The notes: generated from the sequence alone by a model not told the origin. A DNA stretch of 64,000 nucleotides from Chachezhania antarctica (GCF_003646465.1 NZ_QZEX01000011.1:62001-126000); one strand, 5' to 3'; counted from the stretch's first letter, positions 1 through 10,799 are shown. Made by a program: numbers and translations.

Positions 1-302
1 CGTTCTATTTTGCCAAGGGCGACAGCGGTGGCATTGCCGCCCCGATGGACGTGGTCGAGGATTTCGTGTCTGGCGGCGATCTGCTGGTCTTCGAGGATTT
101 CGGGACGTCGTCCTTCCTGGGCGAAGCGGACGGGTTTTCGGGCGTGCCAGGGGCCGAGGCCTATTTCGAGCACACCCAAAGCGACATCCACGGCGATGTG
201 ACGATCGTGCATCTTCGCGACGGGAACGATCTGGCCGAGGATCTGTCGGTCTCGTTGCTGGGCCATGTCGACCTCACGGCAAACGACCTGTTCATCGTGT
301 GA
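1..302 (+). CDS. C-terminal end of an RTX/calcium-binding-repeat-like protein (5' partial)
   Basis: The reading frame is open from the window edge (first full codon at base 3) to a TGA at 300-302, about 99 residues, so the gene starts outside the window. The visible tail is acidic and poor in Lys. It has alternating hydrophobic strands and ends in a short hydrophobic segment (LTANDLFIV). Such endings are common in secreted type I (RTX) calcium-binding proteins of Rhodobacteraceae, where a C-terminal hydrophobic stretch follows the GD-rich repeats. No complete GGxGxDxxx nonapeptide is visible here, so the family call rests on the shape of the ending and is tentative. It converges on the response regulator gene. 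Confidence 0.45.
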   Translation, partial: FYFAKGDSGGIAAPMDVVEDFVSGGDLLVFEDFGTSSFLGEADGFSGVPGAEAYFEHTQSDIHGDVTIVHLRDGNDLAEDLSVSLLGHVDLTANDLFIV

Positions 303-309
303 CGAACGC

Positions 310-331
310 GGGTCAGGCAACAGCCTGGCCC
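310..331. terminator. Hairpin between convergent genes
   Basis: The sequence GGGTCAGGC-AACA-GCCTGGCCC forms a 9-bp stem with one T-G wobble and a 4-base loop, in the gap between the RTX-like gene (+) and the response regulator (-). No T-run follows on either strand, so it is a possible rather than proven terminator. Confidence 0.4.
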
Positions 332-386
332 GCCATCGCAGCAAGAACGGGTGGCGCGGGGACGGTCCGGTCCCGGCGCCATTTCT

Positions 387-1100
387 TCAGTCGAAAACGT
401 ACCCGATGCCCCGGACCGTGCGTATCGCCACCGGCTTGGTGGGGTTCGTTTCGATCTTCCGCCTGAGGCGCGAGATGCGCAGGTCGATGGACCGGTCGAA
501 GTGTTCCCAGCCGCGGTCATGGGCCTGTTCCAGCAGTTGATCGCGGTTCAGCACCCGCCCGCGGTTGCGGGCGAAGACGCGCAGCAGGCTGAATTCCATC
601 GCGGTGATCATGATCTCCTGCCCGTCGGGGCCGAAGAGCTTCGCGCCGTCGAGGTCGAGCTTGCAGGGACCGAACGCCACCGTTCCCAGGCCGCCTTCGT
701 CCTTCGGTTCCGGCGCCTTCAGGAACCCCTGCCGGCGCAGCGCGGCCTTCACCCGCGCTTCCAGCTCGCGCAGGTCGACGGGCTTGGCGACATAGTCATC
801 CGCCCCCATTTCCAGCCCGATGATCCGGTCGATCACCTCGCCCGCCGCGGACAGCATGATCACCGGAACCTTCGACGTGACACGCAGGTTGCGCAGCGCC
901 GTCAGCCCGTCGGTGCCCGGCATGTTGATGTCGAGGATGATCGCGTCGGGGGCCTCGGCCTCCAGCAGTTCGGCCATCCGGTCGGCATTGGCGGCCTCGA
1001 TCACCCGATAACCGCGTTCGCCGAAATATTCCGACAGCATCTCGCGCAGGTGGTCTTCGTCGTCGCAGACCAGCAGCGTCTTGTCCCCACCGGTCGTCAT
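387..1100 (-). CDS. OmpR/PhoB-family two-component response regulator
   Basis: This is a 237-residue protein with an N-terminal receiver domain (about 6-120) and a C-terminal winged-helix DNA-binding domain (about 135-237). The receiver keeps the acidic pair D13-D14, phospho-acceptor D57 (motif ILDINMPG) and the conserved lysine K106 (VAKP). The output domain carries the RVLNRDQLLEQAH and IRTVRGIGYVF motifs of the OmpR/PhoB family. The ATG overlaps the TGA of the upstream hybrid kinase gene by four bases (ATGA), so the two are translationally coupled and are very likely cognate partners. The signal and target promoters are not evident; the divergent RND pump is a possible target. Confidence 0.93.
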   Translation of the reverse strand: MTTGGDKTLLVCDDEDHLREMLSEYFGERGYRVIEAANADRMAELLEAEAPDAIILDINMPGTDGLTALRNLRVTSKVPVIMLSAAGEVIDRIIGLEMGADDYVAKPVDLRELEARVKAALRRQGFLKAPEPKDEGGLGTVAFGPCKLDLDGAKLFGPDGQEIMITAMEFSLLRVFARNRGRVLNRDQLLEQAHDRGWEHFDRSIDLRISRLRRKIETNPTKPVAIRTVRGIGYVFD

Positions 1101-4100
1101 TGTGCCGCCCCCTGTTCGGACAGCCGGTCCAGCAGGTCGACGAGATCGTCCTGCAGGATCGGCTTTTCGATATAGGGCCGCCGGGTTTCCGACAGGAAGC
1201 GGAAGACCTCGTCGCCCATCGTGTCGCCGGTGATGAAGCCCACGCGGCCGGCATAATCCGGACGCGCGCCGATGACGGCCTTGTAGAACGACTCGCCATT
1301 CATGTCGGCCATCTTGAAATCGCTCAGCACGATGTCGAAGGTGTCTGTCTCCATGAAGCCAAGCGCGTCGCGGGCGTTGAGCGCGAGAACGGGGCGGCAG
1401 TGCAGGTCCTTCAGCATGTCGCAGATAAGTTCGCCCAGGGTTTCCTCGTCGTCCACCACCAGCACGCGCTTGCCTTCGGGGACGGCCGGTTCGGCCTCCT
1501 GCGGCCCCGCAGGCTCTGCCACGCTGTCGACGGCCTCAAGCCGGACGAAGAAGCTGGTGCGCCGGCCGACGTCGGAGTCCACCTCCAGCGCGCCGCCGTG
1601 CGCATCGACGATCCGGTGGCTGAACGCCAGCCCGATGCCGGTGCCGCAGCCCACGTCCTTGGTGGTGAAGAACGGATCGAAGATTCGCGCCCGGATGTCT
1701 TCGGGAATGCCCGGGCCATTGTCCCGGACCTCCACCACCGACTGGTTGCGCGCCGCGTCGTAATACGACCGGATGAGCAGGCTTGCAGCATCCCCAAGCG
1801 GCGCCAGCGCATGTTCGGCGTTGACGATGAGGTTCGAAAACACCTGCACCAGCTGATCCGGATCGACCTGCACATCTGGGATCGTGTCGTCGAATTCCGT
1901 CACGATCCCGGCCCCGCCGGCGCGCAGGCCGTAGCCCGCAAGATCAAGCGCGGTGGCCGCGATATCGTTTATCGAACATGTCTCGACCGTCTTCGGCCGC
2001 TGCCGCGCCATGGCCAGGAAGGCCCGGACGATCTTGGCGCTGCGGTTCGCGGCCTCGGCGATGCGGTCCACGCGTTTCGCCAGCACCGGATCGTCCAGCT
2101 TGCCTTCCAGCATCTGGGCATAGCCCACGACGATCGACAGCGGGTTGTTCAGCTCGTGCGCGACGCCGGCCAGCAGTTCACCAAGCGCCGACAGTTTCTC
2201 GGCCTGGTGGGCCATGTCACGCTGGCGCTGCAGCTCCTCCTGCATCATCAAGAGGTCCGAGATGTCGCGCGTGGACGACACGATCACCCGCTCGCCCTTG
2301 TAATCGGTCACCCGCGCCGCCGTCAGGCCCTGCATGATCGACCCGTCGCCGCGGCGAAACTGGACCCGGTAATCATCCAGTGACCCGGTTTCCTGCAGCG
2401 CATCCAGGTAATGCTGCCGGTCCTCTGGGTTCAGGAAGAAGCTGAGCGTCGTGTCGATATCGCCGAAGCGTTCGCGCGATGGCGGCGGGCAGTAGATGAC
2501 CTTGCCGTCATCGAACCGCGACACGAGGAAATTCGCCGGACAGGCCTCGACGATCTTGCGCAGCAGCAGATCCGCGTCGCGCTGCTCCTCCTCCGCGCGG
2601 CGCTGTTCGGTCACGTCGGTGAACGAGATCAGGTAGCCGCCCGCCTCGGTCCGGTGGGCCGACAACAGCAGGTGCTTGCCATCGCCCAGGCGGCACGTGC
2701 GTTTCTTCCCGAAGGCGCCGACGAACTGCGCAAGGTCATAGGCGTACCTGTCGGCGGTGGTGCCTTCGGGGGGCAGGATGACGCGCGCATCGACCAGGCG
2801 GTACAGTATCGCCCCCAATGTCTCCCCGCGGGCAGGGCGGTGAGTATCCCTGAAGAACAGCTGGTTCCAAAGCCTGTTGCCCAGAACGAACTGCCCGTCG
2901 CGGTCGAACATCGCCAGCCCTTCGTCCAGCGACTGGATCGTGTCGTTCAGGGTTTGCAGGCTTCGGTTCTCGGCCTCTTTCAGCGCGGTCGTGTCGGTGA
3001 CCACCACGACGCGGCCCTGATCCTCGGTCAGTGCGCGTTCCACCAGGTAGTGCCTGCCGTTGTGGAACTTCACCTCCATCGGCTCCAGCGTCTCGCGCTG
3101 CTGCCGGACCGCGGCAGCAAAGACCGCGCTACCCCGTTCGCCGACGTCCTTGCCCGAGATACTGGCGATCTGCGGCGCGAGAACGTTGAACCGTTCTTCA
3201 TCGGTAAGCTTCAGCATCTGGTCGGCCGTCAGGCCGAACGGCGCGGCGAAGGCATCGTTGCAATGCGAGAACTGCCATTGCGGCCCTTCGATCGCCACGC
3301 CCACGGGCAGGCGCGCCACCGCGTCGGTGAACAGCCGCTCGGCGCGGCGCTGGTCGGTCACGTCTTCCAGTGTCAGGAGCCGGCCGCCCAGCGATGTCTC
3401 GTAGACATTGCCCACGATCTCGCGGCCCAGTGTGTTGGGGATGGCAAAGCCCTTGCCCGCGCCCCGGATCCAGCCATCGAATTCGTCCAGCATCCGGGCC
3501 GCCGTCGCGCCCTGCGGCGGCGACAGGATACCCGACGTGATCGCCTGCCCGTAGATCTCCCGGATCGCCACGCCGGGCGCCATGACATGCGTGTCCGGCG
3601 CGGCGGTGGCGCGGAACTTTCTGTTGGCGAAGATGATGCGCTCGTCGTCGTCGATCAGGGCCACGCCGAAATCGACGGCCTCGATGGCGTCGTCGAGCAC
3701 GTCGCGCGCGCGGGCTTCCGCCGTGCGCTGATCGGTGACGTCGGTGATGGATCCGGCGATCCCGCCGGTCTCCAGCGGCGTCAGCTTGATGGTCTTGCGG
3801 CTCCGGTCGGGCAGCGCGACCTCGAACGTCAGGGGCCGGAACCGGTGCAGCGGCGCAAGAAGATCCGATCCGCCGTCCGCCCCCCGGACGATCCTGAAAT
3901 GCCCGATTTCCACCGCCTTGGCGACAACGTCCCGCAAGGCCGTACCGGGTTCAAGGAGGTGATCATGCGGCGCGAACACCCCGGCGCAGCGGGGGTTGGC
4001 CAGCAACAGGTTCCAATCGCGATCGAACAGGACGAAACCTTCTTCCAACGTGGCGACGGCGGCGCACACATGGGAGGCCACGGTTGGCGATGCAGTGTTC

Positions 4101-4102
4101 AT
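1097..4102 (-). CDS. Hybrid sensor histidine kinase with tandem PAS domains
   Basis: From the ATG at 4102 this is a 1001-residue protein; an in-frame ATG at 4180 would add 26 Arg-rich residues. I prefer 4102 because GGAGAG lies 11 bases upstream. Five PAS-like modules fill roughly the first 600 residues (several begin with an xLxEGxxxFDxD pattern). Next come a HisKA domain with phospho-acceptor H649 (GVAHELNNPLS) and an HATPase domain (NLIVNAEHAL, DNGPGIP, GTGIGLA). A C-terminal receiver domain carries phospho-acceptor D928 (IVLSDFKM). No transmembrane segment is visible, so it should sense a cytosolic cue through its PAS domains. It overlaps the response regulator gene by four bases, suggesting a phosphorelay from H to the fused D and on to the separate regulator. 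Confidence 0.9.
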   Translation of the reverse strand: MNTASPTVASHVCAAVATLEEGFVLFDRDWNLLLANPRCAGVFAPHDHLLEPGTALRDVVAKAVEIGHFRIVRGADGGSDLLAPLHRFRPLTFEVALPDRSRKTIKLTPLETGGIAGSITDVTDQRTAEARARDVLDDAIEAVDFGVALIDDDERIIFANRKFRATAAPDTHVMAPGVAIREIYGQAITSGILSPPQGATAARMLDEFDGWIRGAGKGFAIPNTLGREIVGNVYETSLGGRLLTLEDVTDQRRAERLFTDAVARLPVGVAIEGPQWQFSHCNDAFAAPFGLTADQMLKLTDEERFNVLAPQIASISGKDVGERGSAVFAAAVRQQRETLEPMEVKFHNGRHYLVERALTEDQGRVVVVTDTTALKEAENRSLQTLNDTIQSLDEGLAMFDRDGQFVLGNRLWNQLFFRDTHRPARGETLGAILYRLVDARVILPPEGTTADRYAYDLAQFVGAFGKKRTCRLGDGKHLLLSAHRTEAGGYLISFTDVTEQRRAEEEQRDADLLLRKIVEACPANFLVSRFDDGKVIYCPPPSRERFGDIDTTLSFFLNPEDRQHYLDALQETGSLDDYRVQFRRGDGSIMQGLTAARVTDYKGERVIVSSTRDISDLLMMQEELQRQRDMAHQAEKLSALGELLAGVAHELNNPLSIVVGYAQMLEGKLDDPVLAKRVDRIAEAANRSAKIVRAFLAMARQRPKTVETCSINDIAATALDLAGYGLRAGGAGIVTEFDDTIPDVQVDPDQLVQVFSNLIVNAEHALAPLGDAASLLIRSYYDAARNQSVVEVRDNGPGIPEDIRARIFDPFFTTKDVGCGTGIGLAFSHRIVDAHGGALEVDSDVGRRTSFFVRLEAVDSVAEPAGPQEAEPAVPEGKRVLVVDDEETLGELICDMLKDLHCRPVLALNARDALGFMETDTFDIVLSDFKMADMNGESFYKAVIGARPDYAGRVGFITGDTMGDEVFRFLSETRRPYIEKPILQDDLVDLLDRLSEQGAAQ

Positions 4103-4492
4103 GTCGGCCGGGGCTCTCCAGGTATCGGATCGACGTTGCGCGGACTTTCGGCCCGCAGGGCGGACGGTGGCGAACGCCATCGATCCACCATTATCCGACA
4201 GTTTGTCATTTCATGCTCGCCAATTGTATCAGATGTATCAGGCGGGCGTGTGGCCCGACCGGAACGCCGCCGCGCGGGACCTAACCCTCAGGTTGCCCGA
4301 CCGGTTCGACCGCGACAGCCTGCCCGCGCTGTTCTTGTTCGACCTGGGCGTGAAGCCGGACCGGGTCCAATTTCGTGAGCCACCGTCCAACTTTGATCGA
4401 AGCACGCATCCACCCCAAGAAAGTGCGTGGTTTTTCAACGTTATATGTTACTTCTCGGGACGCGTGATCGAATCGTCGGGCCTTGAGGTGAT
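4103..4492. promoter_or_regulatory. Divergent intergenic region between kinase and RND pump
   Basis: About 390 bases without a convincing gene separate the kinase from the divergent efflux genes. I see a direct repeat TGTATCA at 4225-4231 and 4234-4240 (9-base period). I also see an inverted repeat CACGCA (4403-4408) / TGCGTG (4424-4429) followed by GTTTTT. The pump gene is preceded by GAGGTG just before its ATG. The AT-rich stretch 4430-4450 could hold the pump promoter, but I cannot place -35/-10 boxes with confidence. Open frames here are Arg/Pro-rich and look non-coding. Confidence 0.4.
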
Positions 4493-5854
4493 ATGACTGA
4501 ACTCTGGATTGCTCCGTGGTCGAAGCGGCGGACTGCCGTTTGGCTGGTATTGTCGCTTTGCGTCGTCGTGTGGATCCTTGCGGGCGCGGGGCTTGCCCGG
4601 GCCCAGCAGGCCCCGCAGCCGCCGAAGGTCGGGACCGAACCGGTCAAGGCCCAGAACGTCGCCGAAACGGCCGGGTTCACCGGGCGGGTGCAGGCGATCA
4701 ACAGGGTCGAAATCCTGCCGCGGGTGTCCGGGTTCCTGCTGTCGCTGGGCTTCAAGGAAGGCAGTGCCGTCAGCAAGGGCCAGACCCTGTTCGAGATCGA
4801 GCCGAATGCCTACCAGGCCGCGATCACCCAGATAAAGGGGCAGATCAAGGCCGCCCAGGCCTCCAAGACGCTGGCCGATATCGAGGTGGCCCGCCAGCAG
4901 AAGCTGGTCTCGGACCAGGTGTCTGCCGAGAACGTGCTGCAGGAGGCGCAGGCCAAGCAGGGCCAGGCCGAGGGCGCACTGGAGCAGTTGCAGGGGGAGC
5001 TGGAGAACGCCCAGCTGAACCTGTCCTACACCACCATCACGGCGCCCTTCGACGGGCGCGTCGGGCTGACCGACATGTCCGTGGGGGCCTATATTTCCCA
5101 GGCGACGGGCACCATGGTCACGCTGAGCAGCATCGATCCGATCTACGTCACCTTCCCGGTATCCGAAGCGGTGATGCTGAATTTCGGCGGGATGGAGGAA
5201 GCAGAACCGGGCGGACTGCAACCGGCCGCGCCGGCCGGGTCCACGTCTGATGCGACGGCCGATACCGGTACCACGACCGACAGCAGCGGTGGTGCGTCGA
5301 CGAACAGCACATCCGCTGCCACGGCGAACAGCGCCGCTGGCGGGACCAGCGATGCAGCCGACAGCAAGACGGCTGCGCCTCACATACCGCTGAGCGTGTC
5401 TCTCACGCTCGCCAATGGCAAGGACTATGACAAGACCGGCCGTATCACCGTGGTGGATACGCAGGTGCAGGAAGGCACGGACACGATCCTTGTCCGGGCC
5501 AGCTTTCCCAATCCCAAGGGCATCCTGCGCGACGGCCAGCTTGTCCGCGTGACGGTGACGCATGACACCGAGAACACGTCGCTGACGATCCCCGCGCAGG
5601 CGCTGCAGCGCGATCAGGGCGGGTATTTCGTGCTGGTCGTGGGCGCCGACAACAAGGTTGAAAAGCGCCCCATCACCTTCGGCCGCATGGTGGGGACCGA
5701 GGCGGTCGTTACCGGTGGCCTGAAGGCGGGGGAGCAGGTGATCACCGATGGCGTTCAGCGCGCCCGCCCGGGTGAAGCCGTCGCGCCGCAACCGGCAAGC
5801 GCCCAGCCGTCGGACGCGTCCACGCCCGATTCCACTCCGGCCCCGTCGGAGTAG
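4493..5854 (+). CDS. RND efflux periplasmic adaptor subunit (HlyD/AcrA family)
   Basis: This 453-residue periplasmic adaptor links an inner-membrane RND pump to an outer-membrane channel. It has an N-terminal hydrophobic segment (about 15-37) ending in Ala-rich AxA cleavage-like residues. Lipoyl/barrel-sandwich halves follow ([10 protein letters not shown] near 70; [16 protein letters not shown] near 180), separated by a coiled-coil hairpin (about 100-165, Gln/Ala/Lys-rich). Beta-barrel and membrane-proximal domains come last. Residues about 240-296 are an unusual Ser/Thr/Ala/Gly/Asp low-complexity insertion in the beta-barrel region, not typical of AcrA-type proteins. The C-terminus is Pro/Ser-rich. 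It lies four bases upstream of the pump gene and is certainly co-transcribed. No outer-membrane factor gene is adjacent. Confidence 0.93.
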   Translation: MTELWIAPWSKRRTAVWLVLSLCVVVWILAGAGLARAQQAPQPPKVGTEPVKAQNVAETAGFTGRVQAINRVEILPRVSGFLLSLGFKEGSAVSKGQTLFEIEPNAYQAAITQIKGQIKAAQASKTLADIEVARQQKLVSDQVSAENVLQEAQAKQGQAEGALEQLQGELENAQLNLSYTTITAPFDGRVGLTDMSVGAYISQATGTMVTLSSIDPIYVTFPVSEAVMLNFGGMEEAEPGGLQPAAPAGSTSDATADTGTTTDSSGGASTNSTSAATANSAAGGTSDAADSKTAAPHIPLSVSLTLANGKDYDKTGRITVVDTQVQEGTDTILVRASFPNPKGILRDGQLVRVTVTHDTENTSLTIPAQALQRDQGGYFVLVVGADNKVEKRPITFGRMVGTEAVVTGGLKAGEQVITDGVQRARPGEAVAPQPASAQPSDASTPDSTPAPSE

Positions 5855-5858
5855 ACCG

Positions 5859-8800
5859 ATGATCTCAAAGGTATTCATCCACCGCCCCCGCATGGCGCTG
5901 GTCATCTCGATCGTGATCACGCTTGCGGGTGTGATCTCGCTTCTGCAGCTGCCGGTCGCGCAGTTCCCCGACATCGTTCCGCCGCAGGTGCAGGTCACTG
6001 CACAGTATCCCGGCGCCGGTGCCGACGTGGTGGAATCCACGGTCGCCCAGCCGATCGAGGAGCAGGTCGTCGGCGTGTCTGACATGATCTACATGAAGTC
6101 CACCAGCGGGGCCGACGGCAGCTATACGCTGAACGTGACCTTCGCGCCGGGGACGGATCCGGACATCAACACCGTCAACCTGCAGAACCGGGTGAGCCTG
6201 GCCGAATCCTCGCTGCCCGATCAGGTCACGCGGATCGGGGTGAACACGCAGAAGCAATCCTCGGCTCTGTTGCAGGTGATCAACATCACCTCGGACGATC
6301 CCAGCCACGACGACCTGTTCCTGTCGAACTTCGCCACGATCAACGTTCTGGACCGGGTGAAGCGGGTCGAAGGGGTGGGCAATGCCATCCTGTTCGGCGC
6401 GCAGAACTATTCGATGCGCGTGTGGCTGGACATCGACGCGATGACCAACCTGGAACTCACACCGCAGGACGTGATCAACGCGATCAACGCTCAGAACGTG
6501 CAGGCCGCCATCGGGCGGATCGGCGCGCAGCCGATGACGAAAGACCCGGTCTTCCAGCTGAACATCCAGACGCAGGGCCGGCTGTCCACGGTCGAGGAAT
6601 TCGACCAGATCGTCATCCGCGCCGCGGAAGATGGCGGCTATGTCCGGCTGTCGGATGTCGCGCGGGTGGAACTGGGGGCGCAATCGCTGGACAGCGAAAG
6701 CCGGTTCAACGGCCAGCCCACCGCGATGATCGGCGTCTATCTTGCGCCCGGCGCCAATGCGCTGGCCGCGTCCGAGCAGATCAACGCCTCGCTCACCCAG
6801 GCCCAGAGCGCCTTTCCCGACGATATCAAGTGGTCGGTGCCCTACAACTCGGTCAGCTTCGTGAAGGCGTCGATCGAGGAAGTGCTGAAGACCCTGGCCG
6901 AGGCCTTCCTTCTGGTCGTGCTCGTCGTGTTCCTGTTCCTGGGCAGCCTGCGGATGACGATCATCCCGCTGATCGCCGTGCCCGTGTCGTTGATCGGGGC
7001 GATGTCGTTCCTGCTGATGCTGGGCTTTTCGCTGAACACGATCTCGCTTCTGGCGCTGGTTCTGGCCATCGGGATCGTGGTGGACGACGCCATCGTCGTG
7101 ATCGAAAACGTCGAGAAGGTCATGTACGAACGGCCCGAACTGACGGTGCCGGAAGCGACCGAAGCCGCGATGGAACAGATCACCGCGCCGATCCTTGCGA
7201 TCACGCTGGTTCTGCTGTCCGTCTTCGTGCCGGTGGCCTTCATACCCGGCATCAGTGGTACGATCTTCCAGCAATTTGCGGTCGCGGTGTCGTTCTCGAT
7301 GCTGATCTCGGCCCTAAACGCGCTGACGCTCAGCCCCGCGCTCTGTTCCATGCTGCTGAAGCGGCACGAGGGGGAGCGGAAGGGCATTCTGGTCTGGATC
7401 TCGAACCAGATCGACCGGGCCGGGCTGGGCTATGCCTTCGTGGCCGGGGCCATTGCCCGCCGCGCGATCCTGTCGGTGCTGTTTCTGGCCGTGGCCATCG
7501 CGGGCACGGGGTGGCTGTTCAAGACCACGCCGTCCGGGTTCCTCCCGACCGAGGACCAGGGCGCCTATTTCGTCGAGATGTCCTTGCCTGACGGTGCCTC
7601 GATCAACCGCACGCGCGCGACGATGGCGCAGGTCTACGACCTGCTGAAGGACGGCCCCGGCGTCGAAAGCGTCGAGACGGTGACCGGCTACAGCTTCATC
7701 GACGGGCTGGCCAAGTCGAACAGCGGTTTTGCCATCGTCATCATGAAGCCCTTCGACGAACGCACCGCGGAAGACGAGACGGTGAATGCCTCGCTCGCCC
7801 GGGCGGGCCGGCAGCTCGCGCAGCTGGACACGGCCATCGGCATTCCGTTCAACCTGCCGCCGATCATCGGTCTGGGCACCGGGGCGGGCTTCGAATACCA
7901 GCTTCTGTCGCTGCAAGGGGCCGACCCGGTGGAACTGGGCGCCACGGCACGCGGGCTGGTTACCGCCACCCATGCCGATGACAGGCTGGCGGGGGTCTAC
8001 ACCACGTTCTCGGCCACGTCGCCGGTGCTGAATCTGAACCTCGATCGTGAACGCCTGCAGACGCTGGGCGTCGATGTCAGCACGCTGTTCGAAACGATGC
8101 AGGCGACGCTGGGCGGCTATTACGTCAACGACATGAACCTGTTCGGGCGGACATGGCAGGTGAATGTCGAGGCCGAGCAGAAATACCGCGAAAGCGTCGA
8201 CGACATCTCGCGCATCCACATCCGCAACAGCAAGGGCGAGATGGTTCCGATCACCTCCGTTGCCAGCGTGTCGCTGGAGGCCGGGCCGCAATCGCTGACG
8301 CGCTACAACAACTATCGCAGCGTGACGATCAACGGCGGGCCAGCGCCCGGCGTGTCGTCCGGCACGGCCCTTGCGGCGATGGAGGAGGTTTCGGCCAAGA
8401 CCCTGCCGCAGGGCTACAGCTATGACTGGACGGGCACCGCCCAGCAGGAGATCGAGGCTGCCGGCAAGACACCCATCGTGCTGGGGCTGGCGGTGCTGTT
8501 CGCCTACCTGTTCCTCGTCGCGCTCTATGAAAGCTGGACGATCCCGGTGGCGGTTCTGCTGTCGGTCAGCTTTGCCGCCTGTGGCGCGCTGATCGCGCTG
8601 CGCCTGTCGGGGCTGGCCAACAACGTCTATGCCCAGATCGGCCTGGTGGTGCTGATCGCGCTCGCTGCCAAGAACGCCATCCTGATCGTCGAATTCGCGA
8701 TGGAACGACGTGCACAGGGGGAAACCATCGTCGACGCCGCGATCGACGGCGCGCGGGCACGGTTCCGGGCTGTCATGATGACAAGCTTTGCGTTCATCGC

Positions 8801-8996
8801 CGGCCTCTTCCCGCTGGTCGTGGCCGAGGGCGCGTCGATGCTCGCACGGCGCGGCGTGGGTGTGCCGGTCTTCGGCGGCATGATCGCGGCGGTGGTGGTG
8901 GGGATCTTCATCATCCCGGCGCTCTACGTGCTGGCGCAGCGGTTCCGCGACAAGGTGCACGGCACGGGCAAACCGCCCCCGACAGAGAGCGGCTGA
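5859..8996 (+). CDS. RND multidrug efflux permease (HAE1/AcrB family)
   Basis: This is a 1045-residue inner-membrane proton/drug antiporter of the resistance-nodulation-division class. The start at 5859 ([10 protein letters not shown]) matches the usual AcrB N-terminus; the upstream in-frame extension is Arg/Pro-rich and overlaps the adaptor gene. A first transmembrane helix lies at about 10-30, and two large periplasmic loops are each followed by a bundle of helices. The TM4 motif [14 protein letters not shown] carries the conserved Asp pair of the proton relay. The porter-domain pattern PDIxPPxVxVxAxYPGA near residue 35 is typical. Length matches AcrB (about 1049). It is partnered with the adaptor immediately upstream. 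Drug specificity cannot be read from sequence. Confidence 0.95.
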   Translation: MISKVFIHRPRMALVISIVITLAGVISLLQLPVAQFPDIVPPQVQVTAQYPGAGADVVESTVAQPIEEQVVGVSDMIYMKSTSGADGSYTLNVTFAPGTDPDINTVNLQNRVSLAESSLPDQVTRIGVNTQKQSSALLQVINITSDDPSHDDLFLSNFATINVLDRVKRVEGVGNAILFGAQNYSMRVWLDIDAMTNLELTPQDVINAINAQNVQAAIGRIGAQPMTKDPVFQLNIQTQGRLSTVEEFDQIVIRAAEDGGYVRLSDVARVELGAQSLDSESRFNGQPTAMIGVYLAPGANALAASEQINASLTQAQSAFPDDIKWSVPYNSVSFVKASIEEVLKTLAEAFLLVVLVVFLFLGSLRMTIIPLIAVPVSLIGAMSFLLMLGFSLNTISLLALVLAIGIVVDDAIVVIENVEKVMYERPELTVPEATEAAMEQITAPILAITLVLLSVFVPVAFIPGISGTIFQQFAVAVSFSMLISALNALTLSPALCSMLLKRHEGERKGILVWISNQIDRAGLGYAFVAGAIARRAILSVLFLAVAIAGTGWLFKTTPSGFLPTEDQGAYFVEMSLPDGASINRTRATMAQVYDLLKDGPGVESVETVTGYSFIDGLAKSNSGFAIVIMKPFDERTAEDETVNASLARAGRQLAQLDTAIGIPFNLPPIIGLGTGAGFEYQLLSLQGADPVELGATARGLVTATHADDRLAGVYTTFSATSPVLNLNLDRERLQTLGVDVSTLFETMQATLGGYYVNDMNLFGRTWQVNVEAEQKYRESVDDISRIHIRNSKGEMVPITSVASVSLEAGPQSLTRYNNYRSVTINGGPAPGVSSGTALAAMEEVSAKTLPQGYSYDWTGTAQQEIEAAGKTPIVLGLAVLFAYLFLVALYESWTIPVAVLLSVSFAACGALIALRLSGLANNVYAQIGLVVLIALAAKNAILIVEFAMERRAQGETIVDAAIDGARARFRAVMMTSFAFIAGLFPLVVAEGASMLARRGVGVPVFGGMIAAVVVGIFIIPALYVLAQRFRDKVHGTGKPPPTESG

Positions 8997-9027
8997 CCCG
9001 GTAACGGCGTCCGGCGCGGCTACCGGG
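8997..9027. terminator. Hairpin at the convergent RND pump / acyl-CoA synthetase junction
   Basis: CCCGGTA (8997-9003) pairs with TACCGGG (9021-9027), and GCG/CGC can pair inside the loop. It lies in the 23-base gap between convergent genes and overlaps the stop codon of the minus-strand gene. It could act as a bidirectional terminator, although there is no clear T-run. Confidence 0.4.
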
Positions 9028-10786
9028 CGTCGTTCAGAAGCTCCACCATCCGGTCGCGCATCACGAATTTCTGGGGCTTGCCGGTGATCGTCATCGGCAG
9101 CTCCTCCACGATGCGGACATGGCGCGGCACCTTGAAATGCGCGATCTGGCCCGTGCAGTAGCTGCGCACGGTCTCGTCCGTCAGGTCGGCGCCATCGACG
9201 GGCACCACCCAGGCGCAGACTTCCTCTCCCAACCGGTCGTCGGGGATGCCGAAGACCTGGGCATCGCGGATCTGCGGATGGGAGAAGAGAAACTCCTCGA
9301 CCTCGCGCGGATAGATGTTTTCGCCGCCGCGGATGATCATGTCCTTCACCCGGCCGGTGATGGTGCAGAAGCCTTCATCGTCCAGGACGGCCAGATCGCC
9401 GGTATGCATCCAACCGTCGCGGATCGCTTCGGCCGTGCGTTCGGGTTCTTCCCAGTAGCCCTTCATCACCGAATAGCCGCGGGTGCACAACTCCCCTTGC
9501 GTGCCGGGGGGGACGATGCCGCCTTCTGTATCGACGACCTTGATTTCCAGGTGCGGATGCACCCGGCCCACCGTCTCGCAGCGCTTCATCAGCGGATCGT
9601 CGACGAAGCTCTGGAAGGACACGGGCGAGGTTTCGGTCATGCCGTAGCAGATCGTCACTTCCGACATGTTCATGCGGTCGTTGACCTGGCGCATCACCTC
9701 GACCGGGCAGAGCGCACCGGCCATCACGCCGGTCCGCAGGCTGGACAGGTCGCGCGGCTGTTTGTCGAGCTCCTGCAGCATGGCCACGAACATCGTCGGC
9801 ACGCCATAAAGCGCCGTGCAGCGTTCGGCGCTGACGGTGTCCAGCGTCTGCGCCGGGTCGAACGCCTCTCCCGGGAAGACCATCGCGGCGCCCTTGCTGA
9901 CGGCGCCCAGCACGCCCATCACCATACCGAAGCAATGATAGAGCGGCACCGGGATCGCCAGCCGGTCGCTTTCGGTCAGCCGGATGCGGTCGGTCACGAA
10001 GCGCGCGTTGTTCAGCACGTTGTAATGGGACAGCGTTGCCCCCTTGGGGTTGCCCGTGGTGCCCGACGTGAACTGGATGTTGATCGCATCGTCCGGCTGC
10101 AGGCCCCGGTCGATCTGCGGCAGGCGCAGCTGCTGAGCCGGTCCGCCAAGGCCTGCCACCTCGCTGAACCGCCAGGCGCCGGGGATAGCCTCACCCGCGG
10201 GCGTATCGTCCATCACGATGACATGGCGCAGGGCGGGCACCTTCGCGGCGTGCAGGCGGCCCTTTTCGGCTTTCTCCATCTCCGGCGCCAGCGTCCGGAT
10301 CATGTCCACGTAGTTCGACGACTTGAACCGGCGGGCAAGGACCAGCGCCTTGCAGCCCACCTTGTTCAGCGCGTAGTCGAGCTCGGACAGCCGGTAGGCG
10401 GGATTGATGTTGACCAGCACCACGCCGATCCGGGCCGTGGCGAACTGGGTCAGCACCCATTCCAGCCGGTTCGGCGACCAGATCCCCAGCCGGTCGCCCT
10501 TTTCCAGACCCAATGCCAGGAAGCCCGACGCAAGCTCGTCCACCGCGCGGTCGAAATCGTAGTAGCTGAGCCGCCGGTCGGGGAAGATCAGCGCATCGCG
10601 CGGGCCATAGCGCGAGACTGCATCGCCCAACATCTGGGGGATGGTGGCATAGACCAGCGGCGGCGAGGACGGGCCCTGAACATAGGACCGCCCGTCGCGC
10701 GGGGCGAGATCGGCCGTGTCAGGCCCTGAGCTTTCCGTCCCGAAGGTCCGGATACGGCCTGCGACGCTTTCGTTCAGAATGCTCAT
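9020..10786 (-). CDS. AMP-forming acyl-CoA synthetase, last gene of the amide operon
   Basis: This 588-residue enzyme activates a carboxylic acid with ATP and CoA through an acyl-adenylate. I choose the ATG at 10786 because AGGAGG lies 8 bases upstream; the ATG at 10792 is only 2 bases from that ribosome-binding site. The P-loop motif [11 protein letters not shown], the YGMTET motif, the hinge region with TGDLA, and the C-terminal lysine motif [10 protein letters not shown] are all present, so it should be active. It is 13 bases downstream of the LivF-amidase gene on the same strand, so it probably activates the acid released by that amidase. The chain length or aryl specificity is unknown. 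It resembles fatty-acyl-CoA synthases of the FadD/FadK type. Confidence 0.9.
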   Translation of the reverse strand: MSILNESVAGRIRTFGTESSGPDTADLAPRDGRSYVQGPSSPPLVYATIPQMLGDAVSRYGPRDALIFPDRRLSYYDFDRAVDELASGFLALGLEKGDRLGIWSPNRLEWVLTQFATARIGVVLVNINPAYRLSELDYALNKVGCKALVLARRFKSSNYVDMIRTLAPEMEKAEKGRLHAAKVPALRHVIVMDDTPAGEAIPGAWRFSEVAGLGGPAQQLRLPQIDRGLQPDDAINIQFTSGTTGNPKGATLSHYNVLNNARFVTDRIRLTESDRLAIPVPLYHCFGMVMGVLGAVSKGAAMVFPGEAFDPAQTLDTVSAERCTALYGVPTMFVAMLQELDKQPRDLSSLRTGVMAGALCPVEVMRQVNDRMNMSEVTICYGMTETSPVSFQSFVDDPLMKRCETVGRVHPHLEIKVVDTEGGIVPPGTQGELCTRGYSVMKGYWEEPERTAEAIRDGWMHTGDLAVLDDEGFCTITGRVKDMIIRGGENIYPREVEEFLFSHPQIRDAQVFGIPDDRLGEEVCAWVVPVDGADLTDETVRSYCTGQIAHFKVPRHVRIVEELPMTITGKPQKFVMRDRMVELLNDAR

Positions 10787-10799
10787 TGCCATGTCCTCC

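Noticed and set aside
2411-4378. A long plus-strand open frame (655 codons) across the hybrid kinase gene.
   Set aside because: It is antisense to a gene with clear PAS, HisKA, HATPase and receiver motifs, is rich in Arg, Gln and His, and has no recognisable domain. High GC content makes such antisense frames common here.
4402-4435. CACGCA/TGCGTG inverted repeat followed by a T-run, resembling a terminator.
   Set aside because: No plus-strand gene ends upstream of it, the stem is only 6 bp and the loop is 15 bases, so I list it only as part of the intergenic region.
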